Positions 60,142 to 64,000 of a DNA stretch of 64,000 nucleotides are shown here, piece by piece (positions within the stretch are counted from its first letter, which is position 1; each line of letters starts with the position of its first letter). Source of the DNA: Micromonospora rubida. GTDB taxonomy: Bacteria; Actinomycetota; Actinomycetes; Mycobacteriales; Micromonosporaceae. The notes beneath the pieces are model-generated. The model was not told the origin of the DNA, searched no databases, and saw only the letters and a list, made by a program, of their open reading frames with translations. The stretch is taken from the NCBI RefSeq assembly GCF_009908295.1, contig NZ_JAAALO010000013.1:62001-126000 (forward strand). The letters are read 5' to 3'. The position numbers and the translations under genes were made by a program.

Positions 60142-60549
60142 GTGCGTGAGGACGACATGGTGCGGGAGTCCGCCCGCAAGGCCGAGCAACGGATCGCCGG
60201 CGGGGTGTACGGCCCGGGGGCCCTCGACGAGGTCACCGTGCCGCAGACCGACGAGACGCGGGTCCTCCAGGAGGAGGATCCGGGTGACCCGGCGGACGTC
60301 CCGATCGACCCGGAGGTGCTGCGCGACGGAGGCCCGACCCGGGGCCAGGGCGCGGTGACCACCACCGGCGGCACCGCCGGCCCGGCGAGCGTCCGCCGGG
60401 TGGCCCGGCAGCCGGAGCAGCACCCGGGAAAGGTAGCGCCGACCACCACCGGCGACGCCACCACGGGCGGCCTGAGCACCCCCACAGGCGGTCCAACGAG
60501 CGACCAGTCAAGCAGCGCCAGCCAGATCGGCGACTTCACCGACGAGTGA
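60142..60549 (+). CDS. hypothetical disordered protein
   Basis: 135 residues from GTG 60142 with GAGGTGA upstream; starts at 60133, 60136 and 60157 are also possible. A short helical N-terminus (DDMVRESARKAEQRIAG) is followed by Pro/Thr/Gly-rich sequence lacking hydrophobic cores, so probably intrinsically disordered. Function unknown. Confidence 0.6.
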   Translation: MREDDMVRESARKAEQRIAGGVYGPGALDEVTVPQTDETRVLQEEDPGDPADVPIDPEVLRDGGPTRGQGAVTTTGGTAGPASVRRVARQPEQHPGKVAPTTTGDATTGGLSTPTGGPTSDQSSSASQIGDFTDE

Positions 60550-60554
60550 ATCCC

Positions 60555-60614
60555 GCACTTTCACGGAATGAGTGGCTGTTCGGCGTCGCAAGGCCACTGA
60601 TTCCGTGAAAGTGC
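60555..60614. terminator. 22-bp hairpin between convergent genes
   Basis: Arms 60555-60576 and 60593-60614 match at 21 of 22 positions with a 16-nt loop. It sits between the hypothetical gene (+) and the HelD-like gene (-). Confidence 0.75.
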
Positions 60615-60655
60615 GCCGCGTCCCGGGTGGGGGTGGGGGGTGGGGGGTGGGTGGG

Positions 60656-62950
60656 TTAGGGGGTGGTGCGGAGGATGCCCAGGCGTTGGGTGGCGCGGGT
60701 GAGGGCGACGTACAGGTCGCTGTGCCCGCGCGGGGACTCGGCCACGATCCGCTCCGGGTCGACCACCAGGACGGAGTCGAACTCCAGCCCCTTGGCCTGC
60801 CCGACGGTCAGCACCACCACCCGGCTCTCCAGCTCCGGGTGCTCGCCGACGGCAGCCTCCGGCAGCACCGCGACCAGGGCGGTGCCCAACTCGTCGACCC
60901 GGCCGGCGGGGACGATCACCCCGAGCCGCCCGTCGGCCAGCTCGGCCGCCTCGGCGACCGCCGCCCCGGTCAGTTCCGCGGCCAGCCGGTCCTCGGCGAC
61001 CCGGCGGTCCCACGGCGGCACCCCGCTCTCCCGTACGGAGCGCGGCGGGCGCAGCTGCGGGTCGATCTTCGTCAGCACCTCGGCGGCCACCGCCATGATC
61101 TCGGCCGGGGTGCGGTAGCTGACGGTCAGCTCCTCCAGCCGCCATCGCTGTGCCACGTACGGCTCCAGCGCGTCCGCCCAGGACGGCGTGCCGGCGAGCG
61201 CGCCGGTCTGCGCCACGTCCCCGACGATCGTCATCGATCGGCTCGGGCAGCGGCGCATCAGCAGCCGCCACGCCATCGGCGACAACTCCTGCGCCTCGTC
61301 GACGATGACGTGCCCGAACGCCCAGCCCCGGTCGGCGGCGGCGCGCTGGGCGGTGGTCAGCCCGTCGGACTCCTCCTGGCGCTCCAGCAACCGGTCGGCG
61401 TCCAGCAGGTCGGTGACGCCGAGGATCTCGCCGCCCTCGGCCTCGTCCTCCACGTCGATGGAGCGGGAGCCCCGGGCGATCTCCAGGACGCCCTCGGCGT
61501 ACTCGCGTTGGAAGGCACGGATGCGTTGCCGGCGGGCGGCGGCGGTCCGGTCGTCCTCGCCGAGCAGCTCGGCGGCCTCGTCGAGCAGCGGCACGTCGGC
61601 CGGCGTCCAGCCCCCCGGCTCGCGGTGCAGCAGGGCCCGCTCGGCGTCGGTCAGCTCGGGCGCGGCGGCGGCGATGCGGGCGGGGTCGGCGTACAGGTCG
61701 GCGAGCAGGCGCTGCGGGGTGAGCACCGGCCAGAGTCGGTCCAGCGCGGCCCGCACCTCGGGCTCCTCGCGCAGCTCGCGGCGGATCTCCGCGACGTCCG
61801 CCTCGTCGAGCAGGTTCTCCCCGCCCAGCGGGTCCGTGCCGATCCGCTCGGCCACCTGGTCGGCGAGGGCGTGCACGATCTCGACGTCGAAGACCGCGCG
61901 GGTCAGGTTGTGCGGCCGGCCGGTGCGGCGGGCGCGGTCCCGGGCCACCCGGACGGTCTCCGGGTCCAGCCGCAGCACCTCCCGCTCGACCTCGATCTCC
62001 AGCGGTTCGTCGGGCACCCACTGCCGGTCCCGCACGGCCTCGGCGAGCACCTGCACCATCTCCGCGCGGCCCTTGATCGCCGCGGCCTCCGCCGGCTCCG
62101 TCCGGCGGGCGCTGACCCCGGGAAAGAGGTCCCCGGGGGTACGCAGCAGCACGCCCGTCTCGGCCAGCGCCGGGAGCACCTGCGAGATGTAGCGCAGGAA
62201 CGTCTCGTTCGGGCCGACCAGCAGCACGCCACGGCTGGAGAGCGCACCCCGGTGGGTGTAGAGCAGGTACGCCGCGCGGTGCAGGGCGACCGCGGTCTTG
62301 CCGGTGCCCGGGCCGCCCTGGACCACCAGCGTGCCGGGCAGGTCGGCGCGGATGATCCGGTCCTGTTCGGCCTGGATGGTCTCGACGATGTCGCGCATCC
62401 GGCCGGTCCGGCCGGCGGTGAGCGCGGCGAGGAGCGATGCCTCCCCGGTCAGCTCCTCGTGGGCGGTGGGGGAGGCGGCGGCCAGGTCGAGCACCTCGTC
62501 GTTGAGGGCGGTCACCTTCCGTTGCCGGGTCCGCAGGTGCCGCCGCCGCCGTACGCCCTGCGGGTTGGCGGCGGTGGCCAGGTAGAAGGACCGGGCGGCG
62601 GGGGCCCGCCAGTCCATCAGCAGCGGGTCGTAGTCGCCGCTGGTGTCGAAGATGCCGATCCGGCCGATGTAGTGGCGCGCGTCGTCATCGGTGTCGAGCC
62701 GACCGAAGCAGAGCCCGTTCTCGACGGCGGAGAACTGCTCGACCTGTTCGGCGTACATCTGCACGGAGCTGTCCCGCTGGGACCGGGCCTGGAGGGTGCC
62801 GCCGGTGGTGTGCAGTTCCTCGGCGAGTCGCCGGGCGGCCTGTTCCCGCATGCCGTCCAGCCGGCCGTAGAGCATGGAGACGTACTCCTGCTCGGGGCCG
62901 ATCTCGTCGTCGTGCCGTAGCTCGTCGGGACCCGCCGAGTGCCTTGACAA
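60656..62950 (-). CDS. HelD-like UvrD/Rep-family ATPase
   Basis: 764 residues from TTG 62950, with GGGAG six bases upstream. HelD-type N-terminus (DELRHDDEIGPEQEYVSMLYGRLD) and superfamily-1 motifs: GGPGTGKTAVALHR (Walker A), VDEAQELSPMAWRLLMRRC (Walker B), GDVAQTGAL, SYRTPAEIM and TRATQRLGIL. HelD proteins bind RNA polymerase and recycle it from stalled complexes; in some actinobacteria they give rifamycin tolerance. The inverted-repeat element known upstream of rifamycin-induced genes is not present here. Confidence 0.88.
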   Translation of the reverse strand: MSRHSAGPDELRHDDEIGPEQEYVSMLYGRLDGMREQAARRLAEELHTTGGTLQARSQRDSSVQMYAEQVEQFSAVENGLCFGRLDTDDDARHYIGRIGIFDTSGDYDPLLMDWRAPAARSFYLATAANPQGVRRRRHLRTRQRKVTALNDEVLDLAAASPTAHEELTGEASLLAALTAGRTGRMRDIVETIQAEQDRIIRADLPGTLVVQGGPGTGKTAVALHRAAYLLYTHRGALSSRGVLLVGPNETFLRYISQVLPALAETGVLLRTPGDLFPGVSARRTEPAEAAAIKGRAEMVQVLAEAVRDRQWVPDEPLEIEVEREVLRLDPETVRVARDRARRTGRPHNLTRAVFDVEIVHALADQVAERIGTDPLGGENLLDEADVAEIRRELREEPEVRAALDRLWPVLTPQRLLADLYADPARIAAAAPELTDAERALLHREPGGWTPADVPLLDEAAELLGEDDRTAAARRQRIRAFQREYAEGVLEIARGSRSIDVEDEAEGGEILGVTDLLDADRLLERQEESDGLTTAQRAAADRGWAFGHVIVDEAQELSPMAWRLLMRRCPSRSMTIVGDVAQTGALAGTPSWADALEPYVAQRWRLEELTVSYRTPAEIMAVAAEVLTKIDPQLRPPRSVRESGVPPWDRRVAEDRLAAELTGAAVAEAAELADGRLGVIVPAGRVDELGTALVAVLPEAAVGEHPELESRVVVLTVGQAKGLEFDSVLVVDPERIVAESPRGHSDLYVALTRATQRLGILRTTP

Positions 62951-62973
62951 GCCGTCTCCCTAGTGATTAGGAT
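62944..62973 (+). promoter_or_regulatory. strong promoter TTGACA-N18-TAGGAT for the SGNH gene
   Basis: TTGACA (62944-62949) overlaps the TTG start codon of the divergent helicase, and TAGGAT (62968-62973) matches the actinobacterial -10. A palindrome GATTGCAATC (62971-62980) overlaps the -10. Transcription would begin near 62980. Confidence 0.5.
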
Positions 62974-62980
62974 TGCAATC

Positions 62981-63010
62981 GGAACGGCGATTATCAGCCG
63001 TTCCTTTTTT
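62981..63010 (+). terminator. intrinsic-type hairpin with T6 in a 5' leader
   Basis: GGAACGGC and GCCGTTCC (62981-62988, 62997-63004) pair perfectly around an 8-nt loop, followed by TTTTTT. It begins at the predicted transcript start of the SGNH gene, so it is either a 5' stabilising hairpin or an attenuator. Confidence 0.6.
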
Positions 63011-63099
63011 GTGCCTGAACTGCAAAAGATACCGTGCGACGGCCTCTCCCACCAAGCGGTCGGGCGGGACACCGCCGCCGGGGGGCGGAGTCGCGCGCG

Positions 63100-63726
63100 A
63101 TGTTGCTGGGTGCCGGTCAGCGGGTCGTCTTCATCGGGGACAGCATTACCGACTGCGGCCGGCGGGACGCCGCCGCCCCCTACGGCGTCGGATACCCGAG
63201 CCTGGTCCGCGCGTTCGTCGACGCCCGGCACCCGGAGCGCGAGCTGACGTGGGTCAACCGGGGGATCAGCGGCAACACCGTCCGGGACCTGGCGGCCCGT
63301 TGGGACGCCGACGCGATCGGCGAGCGCCCCGACTGGCTCTCCGTGATGATCGGGATCAACGACATCTGGCGCGCGTTCAGCCCGGGCCGGGAGGCCGAGG
63401 CGGTGCCGATCGACGAGTACGAGCGCACCCTCCGCACGCTGCTGCGCCGGGCCGTGGACGCCACCGGGTGCCGGCTGGTCCTCGCCGACCCGTTCCTCAT
63501 CGAGGCCGACGTCGACGAGCCGCAGCGCGCCGAGACCGACCGGTACGCCGCCGTGGTGGCCGCCCTCGCCAAGGACTTCGAGGCGGTGCACGTGGCCACC
63601 CAGGCCGCCTTCGACCGGGTGCTGCGGCACAGCCCGTCGAGCCGCTGGGCCGACGACCGGGTGCACCCGGGGCTGCCCGGCCACGCGGTCATCGCGGACG
63701 CCTTCCTGACCGCGCTGGCCGCCTGA
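63100..63726 (+). CDS. SGNH/GDSL hydrolase
   Basis: 208 residues from ATG 63100, with GGAG nine bases upstream. SGNH blocks: VVFIGDSITDCGRR (Ser in block I), NRGISGNTV (Gly), MIGINDIWR (Asn, block III) and DRVHPGLPGHAVIAD (Asp-His, block V). Acts on ester bonds of carbohydrate or lipid substrates. No signal peptide, so cytoplasmic. Preceded by an unusual hairpin leader. Confidence 0.92.
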   Translation: MLLGAGQRVVFIGDSITDCGRRDAAAPYGVGYPSLVRAFVDARHPERELTWVNRGISGNTVRDLAARWDADAIGERPDWLSVMIGINDIWRAFSPGREAEAVPIDEYERTLRTLLRRAVDATGCRLVLADPFLIEADVDEPQRAETDRYAAVVAALAKDFEAVHVATQAAFDRVLRHSPSSRWADDRVHPGLPGHAVIADAFLTALAA

Positions 63727-63791
63727 GGCCCACCCGCCCCGCCCGGCGACGTGTCGGGCCCGGCGCCCGGTCGGCCGGCCGCGCATCCCGG

Positions 63792-64000
63792 TCAGCGGCG
63801 GTTCGTGCAGACCTGGCTGGTCCGGCCGACGGTCTCCACGGACCACACCACCGCGACGGTGAAGCAGTAGTCGTCGGCCCGGTCCAGGCCGTAGACCAGC
63901 AAGCTCGTGCTGCCCGGCGGGAGGGTCTCGAAGGCGCGAGGCTCTTGCCCGGACTGGCCCTTGGCGAGCACCACCGGCCCGTTCGCGCCGGCTGGGTACG
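63792..64000 (-). CDS. C-terminal part of an FN3-like protein (5' beyond window)
   Basis: The open frame continues to the window edge. The visible 69 residues end with LPPGSTSLLVYGLDRADDYCFTVAVVWSVETVGR..., a fibronectin III-like C-terminal strand pattern with two Cys. Such tails occur on actinobacterial Ser/Thr kinases and secreted proteins. The identity of the rest is unknown. Confidence 0.6.
   Translation of the reverse strand, partial: YPAGANGPVVLAKGQSGQEPRAFETLPPGSTSLLVYGLDRADDYCFTVAVVWSVETVGRTSQVCTNRR

Noticed and set aside
62944..62980. Rifamycin-associated element upstream of the HelD-like gene
   Set aside because: The known inverted repeat GGGGCTTGC...GCAAGCCCC is not present; only GATTGCAATC is.

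Overview
High-GC DNA with actinobacterial regulator families (SARP/AfsR-type, StrR-type, XRE-DUF5753/DUF397, DevR/DevS), an F420-dependent oxidoreductase, Spo0M, GTG/TTG starts and several apparently leaderless promoters. The gene complement fits Micromonosporaceae, most likely Micromonospora or a close relative; this is inferred from gene content, not from a marker gene.

Layout. 1-12.2 kb: the 3' part of a giant RHS/YD-repeat protein with a Hint domain, then two secreted proteins that share a C-terminal lectin-like propeller. 12.2-20.0 kb: three regulators of types usually tied to secondary metabolism (two AfsR-like SARP-NB-ARC-TPR proteins and a StrR-like ParB-fold activator), with no biosynthetic genes beside them. 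20.0-26.9 kb: housekeeping and small loci (DUF6458 protein, tRNA-Gly, tRNA-Val, RecQ, an alpha/beta hydrolase, a DUF4097/HTH divergon, an epimerase).

26.9-40.3 kb: an island resembling the mycobacterial dormancy (DosR) regulon. It holds two Acg-like nitroreductases, a DevR-type response regulator, a DevS-type GAF kinase with a conserved haem-ligand His at residue 149, two universal stress proteins and a phosphoketolase. Three GGGAC-N4-GGCCC sites lie upstream of devR, acg and the phosphoketolase gene. A TetR/MFS/pentapeptide-repeat unit with its own 17-bp operator copies sits between devR and devS.

40.4-46.8 kb: an AlpA-like gene facing three tiny overlapping genes, a leaderless HTH/Clp-N pair with paired operators, then diacylglycerol kinase, BrkB, double-PAP2 and endonuclease/exonuclease/phosphatase genes. 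46.8-49.4 kb: repeat-rich DNA, a 39-residue membrane peptide, a hydrolase remnant and an F420 oxidoreductase. 49.4-56.0 kb: a GH5 mannanase with CBM2 and a GH36 alpha-galactosidase (together a galactomannan-degrading pair) flank an ECF42-type sigma factor/DGPF pair and an SDR. 56.0-64.0 kb: a DivIVA-like pair, an XRE/DUF397 pair, Spo0M, two small genes, a HelD-like helicase, an SGNH hydrolase and a partial FN3-like protein.

No insertion sequence, integrase, CRISPR array or rRNA was found. The features most worth a second look are the dormancy-type island with its predicted boxes, the 11-residue amphipathic repeat inside the RHS protein, the shared TetR operator, and the coupled micro-operon at 40.8-41.4 kb.
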